Shown piece after piece: positions 34,973 to 44,444 of a stretch of 64,000 nucleotides of DNA (within the stretch, counting starts at the first letter, position 1; the number at the start of each line of letters is the position of its first letter). The translations under genes were made by a program, and so were the position numbers. The notes beneath the pieces are model-generated. The model did no database searches, had not been told where the DNA came from, and worked only from the letters and a program-made list of their open reading frames with translations. The stretch is from Aminicenans sp964648465 (GTDB lineage: Bacteria > Acidobacteriota > Aminicenantia > Aminicenantales > Aminicenantaceae), in assembly GCA_964648465.1 (NCBI GenBank), contig CAZYMU010000008.1, positions 19,667-83,666 of the forward strand, read 5' to 3'.

Positions 34973-37750
34973 ATGGCAGATATTGCTAATGTTAAAGAAA
35001 CATTAAATCTTCCTAAGACTTCTTTTTCTATGAAGGCAAGGCTTGCACAAAAAGAGCCTGAGATCCTAAAAAAATGGGAACAAATTAGACTTTATGAAAA
35101 GATACAAAAGAAAAGGGAAAATTGTACTTTCTTTGTGCTTCATGATGGGCCTCCTTATGCAAATGGGAATATTCATTTGGGAACAGCCCTGAACAAGATC
35201 TTAAAAGATTTTATTGTGAAAACAAATAATATGCAGGGATATAAGGCCCCTTATATCCCCGGTTGGGATTGCCACGGGCTTCCAATTGAGATTAAGGTTG
35301 ATCAACTCCTTGGAAACAAAAAAGAAAGCATGTCTGTAATAGATATAAGAGAAGAATGCAAGAAATATGCCTTGAAATTTGTAGATATTCAAAGAGAGCA
35401 GTTCAGGAGGCTTGGAATTTTTGGACAGTGGGATAAACCTTATTTAACAATGGATCCAGAATATGAAGGTGAAGTCTTGCGCCATCTTGCAGCTTTTTTT
35501 GCTAATGGCAATGTTTATAAGGGGAAAAAACCTGTCTATTGGTGCTGCCACTGCCGTACTGCACTTGCTGAAGCAGAAATCGAATACAAAGACCGCAAAT
35601 CCCCTTCTGTCCATGTGAAATTTCCCGTTGTTTCTAGGCTTTCTGAAAAATTTCCGGAACTGAAAGGGAAAAAAGTTTCTGTTCTTATCTGGACCACGAC
35701 ACCCTGGACGCTTCCTGCTAACTTGGCTATCGCTTTCCATCCGGATTATGAATATGCTGCTTTTGAAAATGGTGAGGAAGTCTATATCGCTGCCAGGCGC
35801 TTGATCCCTGTTATCAGTGAAGCATTAGGATTTAGAGAGACCAAGATTTTAACATCTTTTGTTGGAAGAGAGGTAGAAGGTTTAAAAGCCAGGCATCCGT
35901 TTATTGACAGAGAGTCGCTTTTTGTTTTAGCTAATTATGTTACGCTTGATCAGGGAACAGGGTGTGTTCATACAGCTCCTGGTCACGGTCAGGAAGACTA
36001 TTTGACGGGTCTGAAATATAACCTTGATATTTATACCCCTGTAGATAACGAAGGGAAATTCATTTCTCAAGTTGGAAAATATGCTGGAATGAATGTTTTC
36101 GATGCTAATGAAGTAATAGTCCAGGATATGAAAAAAAATGGTACTCTTTTGGGATCCAGTGAGATTATTCATTCATATCCCCACTGCTGGCGTTGTAAAA
36201 ATCCTGTGATTTTCCGGGCTACTGCTCAGTGGTTTATTTCCATGGATAAGAATGATTTTCGGAAAAAGGCACTCGAGGAAGTAAAAAAGATTAAATGGAT
36301 TCCGGGCTGGGGTGAAGAAAGGATTAGTAACATGATAGATGCTCGGCCCGATTGGTGTATTTCGAGGCAGCGTTCGTGGGGAGTGCCGATTCCAGCGTTT
36401 TATTGTCAAAAATGCGGTTATATTCTTGCCAATAAAGAGATTACACAAAGAGTTGCAGATATCTTTTCCAGGGAGGGTTCTAATTCCTGGTTTACTAAGG
36501 AAGCAGAAGAGCTTTTACCTCTCAATACAAGTTGCCCTGAGTGCGGTTCAACAGAATTCAGCAAGGAGAACAATATTCTGGATGTGTGGTTTGAGTCAGG
36601 AGCCAGTCATAATATCCTTGGAAAGAAAAAGGATCTTCCTTGGCCTGCAGATATATATATCGAAGGGCATGATCAATACAGGGGATGGTTTAATAGTTCT
36701 CTTCTTATCGGACTTGCAGTAAAAAAGGCTTCTCCTTATAAAACCTGTATAACTCATGGTTTTGTTCTTGATGAACAGGGGAGAGGAATGTCGAAATCCT
36801 TGGGAAATTTTATCGAGCCGGAAGAAATCATATCTAGAAATGGAGCAGAAATTTTGAGGTTATGGGTGGCCATGCTCAATTACAAAGAAGATGCTCGCTT
36901 TGGAAAGGAAACTCTACAACGTCTTGTGGAAGCTTACCGTAAGATAAGGAATACATGGAGATTTATCTTGGGGAATATTTATGATTTTTCGCCTGATGAA
37001 GATTCAATTCCCATTGATAAAATGGAACTTTTTGATAGATGGATACTAGAAAAATGCTCTCGGATAGGGAAGAGGATTCTGAATGCTTATAAGAATTATG
37101 AATATCATATTGTGTTCCATGCAGTTTATAATTTTTTTACTGTCGAGTTGAGTTCATTTTATCTTGATGTTATCAAGGATAGACTCTATTGTTCGGCAAG
37201 AGATTCTGTTCTGCGAAAATCTGCTCAAACAGCTCTTTTTAATCTTTTGAAAACAACGCTTGTGTTAATGGCTCCAATTTTACCTTTCACGACTGAAGAA
37301 GCATGGGAACTAATTCCGGATTTTAAAGATAAAGATGAGTCCATTCATCTTGGACTTTTTCCTTCATTTACCCAGACTTGGCTTGTATCCGATGCTTTTC
37401 AAGACTGGGAAAACTTGGGGATTATAAGAGAAGATGTTTTAAAAGAGCTTGAATTTGCAAGGGAGAAAAAGCTCATCGGAAATTCTTTGGAAGCAGGAAT
37501 CAAATTAAAGGTTCCAATTATCCAGAAAAATCTTATAGGAAAATATGAAAATGAGCTTCCTTCGCTTTTTATTGTTTCCACTGTTGAGATTGAAGCCCAT
37601 GATGGTGATATAATGGAAGTAGAAGTTTTCAAGGCCAGAGGACAAAAATGTCAGAGATGTTGGAATTTTTCTACTTATGTAGGCAAAAGCTCTGAATATC
37701 CCTACTTCTGCAGGCGGTGTGAAGAAGTAGTAAAGAAGTTAGATTTATGA
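34973..37750 (+). CDS. ileS: Isoleucyl-tRNA synthetase
   Basis: 925 residues, class Ia, cytosolic. The HIGH-type motif PPYANGNIHLG is at 60-70, the WTTTPWTLPAN and CVHTAPGHGQEDY editing-domain motifs are intact, GRGMSKS (KMSKS) is at 603-609, and a C-terminal zinc site CQRCWNF...CRRCEE closes the bacterial-type enzyme. The ATG has GGAGAG seven bases upstream. The lspA start overlaps its stop by four bases, giving the common bacterial order ileS-lspA-lgt-rluD. Confidence 0.97.
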   Translation: MADIANVKETLNLPKTSFSMKARLAQKEPEILKKWEQIRLYEKIQKKRENCTFFVLHDGPPYANGNIHLGTALNKILKDFIVKTNNMQGYKAPYIPGWDCHGLPIEIKVDQLLGNKKESMSVIDIREECKKYALKFVDIQREQFRRLGIFGQWDKPYLTMDPEYEGEVLRHLAAFFANGNVYKGKKPVYWCCHCRTALAEAEIEYKDRKSPSVHVKFPVVSRLSEKFPELKGKKVSVLIWTTTPWTLPANLAIAFHPDYEYAAFENGEEVYIAARRLIPVISEALGFRETKILTSFVGREVEGLKARHPFIDRESLFVLANYVTLDQGTGCVHTAPGHGQEDYLTGLKYNLDIYTPVDNEGKFISQVGKYAGMNVFDANEVIVQDMKKNGTLLGSSEIIHSYPHCWRCKNPVIFRATAQWFISMDKNDFRKKALEEVKKIKWIPGWGEERISNMIDARPDWCISRQRSWGVPIPAFYCQKCGYILANKEITQRVADIFSREGSNSWFTKEAEELLPLNTSCPECGSTEFSKENNILDVWFESGASHNILGKKKDLPWPADIYIEGHDQYRGWFNSSLLIGLAVKKASPYKTCITHGFVLDEQGRGMSKSLGNFIEPEEIISRNGAEILRLWVAMLNYKEDARFGKETLQRLVEAYRKIRNTWRFILGNIYDFSPDEDSIPIDKMELFDRWILEKCSRIGKRILNAYKNYEYHIVFHAVYNFFTVELSSFYLDVIKDRLYCSARDSVLRKSAQTALFNLLKTTLVLMAPILPFTTEEAWELIPDFKDKDESIHLGLFPSFTQTWLVSDAFQDWENLGIIREDVLKELEFAREKKLIGNSLEAGIKLKVPIIQKNLIGKYENELPSLFIVSTVEIEAHDGDIMEVEVFKARGQKCQRCWNFSTYVGKSSEYPYFCRRCEEVVKKLDL

Positions 37751-38238
37751 AGAATAAAAGTTTCTATTTTATATTTATCTTTTTTTTAGTAGCTGTAGAC
37801 CAACTGACTAAAACAATTGTAAACAGAAGTATGGGTCTTTATAGTAGTATAAAAGTAATCCCGGGCTTTTTAAATTTGACTTACATTAGAAATAAAGGAG
37901 CAATCTTCGGTTTTTTCTCCTGGCCTGGTAATTCACTTGTTTATATCTTCCTGACATTAACTTCCTTTCTTGCTTTAAGCTTGGTTATATACTATTTTTT
38001 TAAGACGCCTTCTTCTGAGAAGCTTATGAAAATTTCTCTTTCTCTTATTTTGGCTGGAGCACTTGGTAATCTAATTGATAGAGTATTCAGAGGCTATGTG
38101 ATTGATTTTGTAGATTGTTACATTAAAAAATGGCACTGGCCTTTTTTTAATGTAGCTGACTCGTGCATAACTATCGGAGCTTTGTTTCTCATTTATATCT
38201 TTCTTTTTAAGAGAGGTGCGAAATGTTCCCAATATTAG
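37747..38238 (+). CDS. lspA: Lipoprotein signal peptidase (signal peptidase II)
   Basis: 163 residues with four transmembrane spans. The aspartyl-protease residues lie in the conserved GNLIDRVFRGYVIDFVD and FNVADSCITIG segments. It cleaves prolipoproteins at the lipobox Cys after Lgt action, consistent with the lipoproteins at 5929 and 50504. The start overlaps ileS by four bases and its end overlaps lgt by sixteen bases. Confidence 0.95.
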   Translation: MKNKSFYFIFIFFLVAVDQLTKTIVNRSMGLYSSIKVIPGFLNLTYIRNKGAIFGFFSWPGNSLVYIFLTLTSFLALSLVIYYFFKTPSSEKLMKISLSLILAGALGNLIDRVFRGYVIDFVDCYIKKWHWPFFNVADSCITIGALFLIYIFLFKRGAKCSQY

Positions 38239-39020
38239 TAAAAATAGGCCCTTTTACTATTCATACCTATGGTTTCATGATGGCTATCGCTGTAGCTTTT
38301 GCATTATGGTTTATTTTTGTTCAGGGGAAGAAATATGGTCTTGAAGGTTCGAAGCTCATGGATATGGGTTTTTATACGATTATTATTGCATTAATTGGTG
38401 CTAAATTAGTACTGCTGGTTGGGAATTTTTCCTATTATAAGAGATATCCTGGCGAGCTTTTGAGCCTGGCCCGCAGTGGGGGAGTTTTTCAAGGTGGTCT
38501 TGCCTTCGGTTTTATTTTTGCCCTGTGGTATTTGCATAAACATAGGATTCCTACATGGAAAACGGCTGATATTGTTGGTGTTGCTTTAGCATTGGGGCAT
38601 GGCTTCGGCCGTATTGGGTGTTTTTGCGCTGGCTGCTGCTTCGGCCGTGAATCTACAATGCCTTGGGGTGTGATTTTTCATAGTGAATACAGCCATAATC
38701 TAACAGGAATTCCAATTGGGACTGCGCTTCATCCTACACAGCTTTATGAGTCTGTCCTAAATTTTTTAAATTCCCTGATTCTCTTTATTATGCTGAAAAA
38801 AAAGAAATTTGATGGACAGGTTTTTTCATTCTATATTATAAATTATTCCATAATAAGGTTTTTTGTTGAATTTTACCGTGGAGACCATCCTGATAATACT
38901 TACCTCATAAAAAATCCTTCTCCTTACATGAGCCTATCTTTTCCTCAGCTTTTCTGTATTGTAGGTTTAATTACTGGGTTGGTGATGATATTCATTTTTA
39001 AAAAAAAGAAGCGTGCCTAA
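38223..39020 (+). CDS. lgt: Prolipoprotein diacylglyceryl transferase
   Basis: 265 residues, seven hydrophobic spans. The Lgt signature GHGFGRIGCFCAGCCFGRES, the HPTQLYES motif and the late NYSIIRFFVEFYRGD segment are present. It transfers diacylglyceryl from phosphatidylglycerol to the lipobox Cys in the inner membrane. The gene begins inside the lspA 3' end and overlaps rluD by eight bases, so the four genes form a compact operon. Confidence 0.95.
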   Translation: MFPILVKIGPFTIHTYGFMMAIAVAFALWFIFVQGKKYGLEGSKLMDMGFYTIIIALIGAKLVLLVGNFSYYKRYPGELLSLARSGGVFQGGLAFGFIFALWYLHKHRIPTWKTADIVGVALALGHGFGRIGCFCAGCCFGRESTMPWGVIFHSEYSHNLTGIPIGTALHPTQLYESVLNFLNSLILFIMLKKKKFDGQVFSFYIINYSIIRFFVEFYRGDHPDNTYLIKNPSPYMSLSFPQLFCIVGLITGLVMIFIFKKKKRA

Positions 39021-39927
39021 AAAAGAATTCGTAGTTACTACCTGTTCAGGGAAAGAACAAAGGCTTGATATTTTTCTCACAGAGAAAGTTAGAGCTTTGA
39101 GCCGCTCACAGGTAAAAAAGTTAATTGAGAAGAAAAAGGTTAGGGTTGATGGTGTTTTAAGAAAATCGAGTTACAAATTGCAAGAAAAAGAAAGGGTGGA
39201 GATTGATTATGAACGTCCAGACTATAAAGAAAACATTCCTGAGAATATTCCGCTAGAATTAATTTACACTGATGAACATATTGTTGTTATCAATAAGCCT
39301 TCAGGTTTGGTGGTTCATCCGGGGGCAGGCTATAAAGAGCATACACTAGTCAATGCGTTACTCTACTATTTTCCTGAAATTAAAGATATTGGCCCTGATG
39401 ACAGGCCTGGCATTGTACATCGTCTTGATAAAGAAACATCAGGAGTGATGGTTGTTGCCAAAACTTCAGAAGCTTACAGGAGGCTTCAACGCCAGTTTAA
39501 GCAAAGAAAGGTGCAAAAACTTTATCTTTGTCTGGTGTGGGGGAAAATAACCGCTGAGGAGGGTAGGATTAGCTGGTCTATTGGACGTCATCCAACTCAT
39601 GGAGAAAGAATGTCTATAAAGAGTAGGAAACCGCGTAAGGCGGAGACACTCTATTCTGTTCAGAAAAGATTTGCAAAGTTTACCCTCCTGGAGGTAAAAC
39701 CACTTACTGGAAGAACTCACCAGATAAGAGTTCATCTTTCCGCTTCTGGTCATCCTCTTGTAGGTGATACTCGGTACGGCCGCCGTAAATCCACGAATGT
39801 TGAGTGTCCACGTCTTTTTCTTCATGCTTTTAAGCTACTGTTTAACCATCCAGAGACTCAGCAGAGGGTTGAATTTTCATCTCCTTTGCCGCAAGATCTG
39901 AAGTCTTTTTTAGAAAATCTGGATTGA
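39013..39927 (+). CDS. rluD: Pseudouridine synthase, RluA/RluD family
   Basis: 304 residues from a GTG start overlapping lgt. An S4 RNA-binding domain (~15-75, LSRSQVKKLIEKKKVRVDG) precedes the catalytic domain with HRLDKETSGVMVVAKT (catalytic Asp), the RKVQKLYLCLVWG strand and LKPLTGRTHQIRVHL-type motif. RluD modifies helix 69 of 23S rRNA; the exact position target is inferred from domain layout and operon position beside lspA/lgt. Confidence 0.92.
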   Translation: MPKKEFVVTTCSGKEQRLDIFLTEKVRALSRSQVKKLIEKKKVRVDGVLRKSSYKLQEKERVEIDYERPDYKENIPENIPLELIYTDEHIVVINKPSGLVVHPGAGYKEHTLVNALLYYFPEIKDIGPDDRPGIVHRLDKETSGVMVVAKTSEAYRRLQRQFKQRKVQKLYLCLVWGKITAEEGRISWSIGRHPTHGERMSIKSRKPRKAETLYSVQKRFAKFTLLEVKPLTGRTHQIRVHLSASGHPLVGDTRYGRRKSTNVECPRLFLHAFKLLFNHPETQQRVEFSSPLPQDLKSFLENLD

Positions 39928-40043
39928 TTGTTTTGTTATATAAGTTTGAGGGAACATTTATGATTTTGTCTTGAGTAATAGGGAATTTTTATAGTATTAT
40001 AATCCTTACTAATTTTGTTAAAAATTAAATTTTTAATTTAAAC

Positions 40044-40098
40044 CTGGATTATTCACGAATTGAGATTGCAACAGATGCAAGGCACAGTGCATAAACAG
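40044..40098. repeat. Hairpin repeat X, left arm only
   Basis: CTGGATTATTCACGAATTGAGATTGCAACAG and GATGCAAGGCACAGTGCAT align with the left arms of the complete copies. The right arm is missing, so this copy cannot fold as the others do. It lies upstream of the EF-G-like gene in an otherwise featureless 214-base gap. Confidence 0.65.
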
Positions 40099-40141
40099 GC
40101 TAATTTAGTATTGATATTCATATGTCTTTGGAGGCTTCGAG

Positions 40142-42229
40142 ATGAAAGATTATACTGCAGATAAAATCAGGAATGTTGCTATTATAGGTCATGGCTCCTC
40201 GGGAAAAACCTCTCTGACTTCCGCGTTTTTATTCGATACGGGAGTGACTTCAAGATTCACCAGAGTAGATAGCGGCAATACTGTAACAGATTATGACCCG
40301 GATGAGATTGAAAGAAAGATATCAATCAATTCAGCAGTTTGTCATTTGGAATGGAAAGACCATAAAATTAACATTATTGATTGTCCTGGCTATACTAATT
40401 TTTTATGGGATACAAGAGCCAGTTTGAGAGCTGTAGATGCAGGAGCAGTTGTCATATGTGCTGTAGCCGGTGTGGAGGTTGGAACAGAGAAAGTCTGGGA
40501 GATGCTAGAGGAATTTGAGATCCCGAGAATAATTGTTATAAACAAGCTGGACCGGGAGAATTCCAATTACAAAAGGACTCTAGAATCCATTCGTCAGTTT
40601 TTTGGACGCAAGACTGTTATGATCCAGCTCCCTGTTGGAGAGGAAGATAAATTCTCCGGAGTCGTCGATTTAATCCGTAAAAAAGCATATATGTTTGAAA
40701 AAGATGGGAATGGGAAATTTAAAGAAACTGATATCCCTGCTGATTTGAAGGGTGAAGTAGAAAAGAGAATTGAAGAGTTAACTGAGATGATTGCTGAAAA
40801 CGACGAAGAATTGATGGAAAGATACTTTGAAAATGGAACACTTTCCCCGGAAGAATTGATAAAAGGACTAAAAACAAGCATTTCCAACAGGCAGCTGTTT
40901 CCCGTCTTTGTATCCTCTGCATTACTAAATATTGGCGCACAGCCAGTCCTTGATGGAATAGTCAATTTTTTACCTTCGCCTCTTGAGAAGGATGAGATAA
41001 AATTAGAAAAAGGAACGTTAAAGCTTTCTCTTGAAGAACCTTTTTCTGCTTTTGTTTTTAAGACAATTTCCGATCCTTACACCGGAAGGATCTCCATTAT
41101 AAGGATATATTCAGGAAAAGTGAATCCTGATTCAACTGTAACGAATACAACGAGGCGGCGGGATGAAAAGCTGGGTGGTCTGTTTTTCCTTCAAGGAAAA
41201 GAGCAGATTCCAGCCGGTCAGGCAAAGGCAGGTGATTTGGTGGCTACAGCAAAATTAAAAGGGACTGTTACAGGAGATACTCTAGCAGCTAAGGGTACCG
41301 TTAATGAGTTCCCCTGTCTTAAGTTCCCTGAACCTTCTGTTTCATTTGCAATAGAACCGAAAACGCGTGTGGATGAAGATCGAATTTCACAGGCCATTCA
41401 TCGGATTACAGAGGAAGATCCCACAGCGAGGATTGAGAGGGATCCCGAGACCAATGAATTGATCATTTCTGGAAACGGCCAGCTCCATGTTGAGATTATT
41501 ACCAATCGTTTAAAAAATAGGTTTAACGTGAACGTTAACTTGAAACCTCCAAAAATTCCTTACAAAGAGACAGTTAAAGGGAAATCAGATATTCAGAGTA
41601 AATACAAAAAACAGACCGGAGGTCATGGCCAGTATGGAGATGTAAAAATCAAGATCGAGCCATTGTCCAGAGGAAAAGATTTTGAGTTCGAAGATAAGAT
41701 TTTCGGAGGGTCAATTCCTAAAAATTATATTCCTTCAGTAGAAAAAGGAATTCAGGAAGCACGGAAAAAAGGAGTACTTGCCGGTTATCCAACGATTGAT
41801 TTCAAAGCCATTCTATATGATGGGTCTTACCATGAAGTTGACTCTTCGGATATTGCATTTAAGATTGCAGCATCTATGGCTTTCAAAAAAGGGGTAAAGG
41901 AGGCCAAACCAACAATCCTTGAACCTATTATGGAAATAGAAGTCTATACACCAGAAGCTTACATGGGAGATATCATGGGCAACCTCAATGGCAGACGGGG
42001 AAAAGTACAGGGAATGGAGCAAAAAGGGAATATGCGTATCATCAAAGCCCTGGTACCAATGGCTGAAATGCTGGATTTTGAGCCAACGCTTACTTCCATT
42101 ACAGGAGGAAGAGGCTCTTTCCTAATGGAATTTTTACACTATGAAGAAGTGCCAGCCCATCTTCAACAGAAAGTCATCGATGGTGCAGTGAAAGAAGGAA
42201 GGATTAAACCTGAAGAAGACGAAAAGTAG
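40142..42229 (+). CDS. Elongation factor G-like GTPase (EF-G-2 type)
   Basis: 695 residues with all five EF-G domains. G1 is GHGSSGKTSL rather than the canonical GHIDAGKT, G3 is DCPGYTNF and G4 NKLDRE; domain IV and V motifs (GGHGQYGDVKI, YMGDIMGNLNGRRGKVQGM) follow. This G1 and the LSPEELIKGLK insert match the EF-G-2/FusA2 group, which in known bacteria is an auxiliary or specialised translation GTPase. GGAGG stands before the ATG. It is monocistronic here; the main fusA is presumably elsewhere. Confidence 0.88.
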   Translation: MKDYTADKIRNVAIIGHGSSGKTSLTSAFLFDTGVTSRFTRVDSGNTVTDYDPDEIERKISINSAVCHLEWKDHKINIIDCPGYTNFLWDTRASLRAVDAGAVVICAVAGVEVGTEKVWEMLEEFEIPRIIVINKLDRENSNYKRTLESIRQFFGRKTVMIQLPVGEEDKFSGVVDLIRKKAYMFEKDGNGKFKETDIPADLKGEVEKRIEELTEMIAENDEELMERYFENGTLSPEELIKGLKTSISNRQLFPVFVSSALLNIGAQPVLDGIVNFLPSPLEKDEIKLEKGTLKLSLEEPFSAFVFKTISDPYTGRISIIRIYSGKVNPDSTVTNTTRRRDEKLGGLFFLQGKEQIPAGQAKAGDLVATAKLKGTVTGDTLAAKGTVNEFPCLKFPEPSVSFAIEPKTRVDEDRISQAIHRITEEDPTARIERDPETNELIISGNGQLHVEIITNRLKNRFNVNVNLKPPKIPYKETVKGKSDIQSKYKKQTGGHGQYGDVKIKIEPLSRGKDFEFEDKIFGGSIPKNYIPSVEKGIQEARKKGVLAGYPTIDFKAILYDGSYHEVDSSDIAFKIAASMAFKKGVKEAKPTILEPIMEIEVYTPEAYMGDIMGNLNGRRGKVQGMEQKGNMRIIKALVPMAEMLDFEPTLTSITGGRGSFLMEFLHYEEVPAHLQQKVIDGAVKEGRIKPEEDEK

Positions 42230-42311
42230 TCTGGCTTAGTAGGCTGGGTCAGCAGTGTTCATAAAAAATTCACTTCAGGTGTTAAATAATATTTTTTAGG
42301 AAGAGGAACAT

Positions 42312-43169
42312 ATGGAAAAGAAAAAATTTAAATTCAGAGCATTTACAGCACTGATTATGTTATGGTCTTTGGTAATTGAAACTGTTTCCGGTGTTGTTTT
42401 GTATATTGTTCCTCCTGGGAGAATAGCCCATTGGACCAATTGGGAACTCTTGTGTTTTAATAAGGAGGGATGGGAAGCCATCCATACGATTTTTGGCTAT
42501 TTGTTTATTATTTTTGCATGTATACACATTTATTACAACTGGAAGGTAATACTGCATTATATAAGGAAAAAGATTAAGGCTGGTCTTAGAATGAAGATCG
42601 AGCTTGTAACGTCTCTTCTTTTAATTGTAATCTTTTTCATTGGAACAGCCATAAGTATTCCCCCATTTAGCAGCATCATGAATTTAAGTGAAAAATTAAA
42701 GAATTCCTGGGAAGAAAGCCAAAAGAAGCCTTTTATGCCTCATGCTGAACTTTTTAGCTTTGATGTGTTCCTGAGAGAAATTGGAGTCTCGAAAGACGCT
42801 GCGTTTGAAATCTTAAAAGAAAAAGGGATAAAGATAAAAGATCAGAATCTTACAATTAAAGAAATTGCTAGAGATAATAAAATTGCACCTGTTGAGATTT
42901 ATAATATATTGATAAAAGGCCTTCCACCTGAAGAAAAGGAAAAGGCTGAAAGAATTCAGGGTTTAAACAGAACTTCCTCGAGGCAGGGGTATGGATGGAA
43001 AACTATAGAGGATATTGCAAAGGATGTTGGGATTCCTGTTGAGAGAGCGGTTGAGATTTTACGCTCTAAGGGGATTTCTGTTAGAAAAGGGGATATGCTG
43101 AAAACCGTTGCCGGAAAATATAATAAGAGGCCAGTTGAGATTGCGGAATTGATTAAAGAAGGCAGATAA
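42312..43169 (+). CDS. DUF4405-like membrane protein with two C-terminal repeat domains
   Basis: 285 residues. Residues ~8-120 form three or four spans with conserved histidines (HTIFGYLF, CIHIYYNWKVILHY), resembling the DUF4405 cytochrome-b-like family. After a cytoplasmic linker come two related ~50-residue units: FLREIGVSKDAAFEILKEKGI...TIKEIARDNKIAPVEIYNILI and IAKDVGIPVERAVEILRSKGI...MLKTVAGKYNKRPVEIAELI. These look like small helical sensory or binding modules. GGAAGAGG precedes the ATG. Function unknown; heme binding is inference. Confidence 0.7.
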   Translation: MEKKKFKFRAFTALIMLWSLVIETVSGVVLYIVPPGRIAHWTNWELLCFNKEGWEAIHTIFGYLFIIFACIHIYYNWKVILHYIRKKIKAGLRMKIELVTSLLLIVIFFIGTAISIPPFSSIMNLSEKLKNSWEESQKKPFMPHAELFSFDVFLREIGVSKDAAFEILKEKGIKIKDQNLTIKEIARDNKIAPVEIYNILIKGLPPEEKEKAERIQGLNRTSSRQGYGWKTIEDIAKDVGIPVERAVEILRSKGISVRKGDMLKTVAGKYNKRPVEIAELIKEGR

Positions 43170-43186
43170 AATTTTATGAAGATTTG

Positions 43187-44359
43187 TTAGCCTGAATCAA
43201 AATTTATCGATGTTTTTTTAACAAAGAAAAGCATTAATCCTGAAACAATTGTAAGAAATATGGAAAAATAGAAAGGTGAGGACATTCCTAAAGTTTCCCA
43301 CAATAGTCCAGCAATGAATGAGGCTGGAAGGGCACATAAACCGATTACCATCTGATATCCGCCCAGACAGCTTGCCTTGAATTCTTCGGGTGCAAGCTCT
43401 GAGACAAATGTTTTTTGGACAGGCTCTAAAGCACCTTTATGGGCTCCGTATAAGATAAAAGTAAAAATAATCATCATTTGGCTGGGGCTTAAGATCAGGA
43501 TCAAACAGACTAGTGCCCACAATAGGAACGAGAGTATCAATACAGATTTTCTTCCGATTTTATCCGAAAGCTTTCCAAAAGGAAGAGAGAAAAGAGAAGC
43601 AGATGCAGTATATATCAAATAGAGAACAGGGACAAAACCTACCTTGAAGCCAGAATTCTTGGCATAGATTAGTAAAAAGGAATAACTGAAGGCCCCCAGA
43701 GCGAATATAGAACTAAGGATAAGAAAGAACGTGAAATTTCTATCCAGGTCTTTTAGGGTGATTCCTCTGTATATTTTAACCTTTTCTGATTTTTTCTCTT
43801 TGATAAATAAGAAGACAAGAAGAGCACTAACAAAAGACGGAATAGCTGCAATGGCAAAGAGGATTTTATATCCTAATATTTTAAAAAAAATGATGCAGAC
43901 AATTATCCCAAATACTGCCCCGAGGTGGTCCATGGTTCTCAGGAAGCCAAAATTTTTCCCCCTGTTTTCATCTGTTGATACATCAGCCACTATTGCATCT
44001 CTGGGAGCACTCCTTATTTTTCCTGTCCGGTCTATGATTTTAAAAGGGACTAGATGAGGCCAGATTGTTGAGAGCGAATATCCTATTCTTGAGAGAGCTC
44101 CAAGAAAATATCCGGTCCAGACAAAGATTTTCCGTTTTTTGAGCCTGTCTGATAAATACCCTGAAACAGCGGTAGAGATAGAAACCAAAGCGTCTCCAAG
44201 GCCGTCTAAAAACCCCAGAGCTGCCATGTTGGCTTTCAAGATTGAAGTGACAAAAATAGGCCAGATAGGATGGATAATATCCGAACCTAAGTCATTCAGG
44301 AATGAAGCCCATGCAAATATCCGGACTGTTTTTCTATTTTCTATATCCTGCTTTTGCAT
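43187..44359 (-). CDS. Major facilitator superfamily transporter
   Basis: 390 residues with twelve predicted spans. The MFS loop-2/3 motif appears as GYLSDRLKKRKIFVWTGY and again in the second half as GKLSDKIGRKSVLIL. RSAPRDAIVADVS and the LEPVQKTFVSELAPEE segment match the group of MFS proteins sometimes annotated as heavy-metal or drug exporters. It is convergent with the upstream DUF4405-like gene (17 bases apart). Substrate unknown. Confidence 0.87.
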   Translation of the reverse strand: MQKQDIENRKTVRIFAWASFLNDLGSDIIHPIWPIFVTSILKANMAALGFLDGLGDALVSISTAVSGYLSDRLKKRKIFVWTGYFLGALSRIGYSLSTIWPHLVPFKIIDRTGKIRSAPRDAIVADVSTDENRGKNFGFLRTMDHLGAVFGIIVCIIFFKILGYKILFAIAAIPSFVSALLVFLFIKEKKSEKVKIYRGITLKDLDRNFTFFLILSSIFALGAFSYSFLLIYAKNSGFKVGFVPVLYLIYTASASLFSLPFGKLSDKIGRKSVLILSFLLWALVCLILILSPSQMMIIFTFILYGAHKGALEPVQKTFVSELAPEEFKASCLGGYQMVIGLCALPASFIAGLLWETLGMSSPFYFSIFLTIVSGLMLFFVKKTSINFDSG

Positions 44360-44444
44360 TAGGTGTTAATATAATTTGAAAGGATAGAATTGTCTAGTTA
44401 GTGTTCAAATGTTATCATAACTTTTCCACTAAAAGGAGGAAGAG

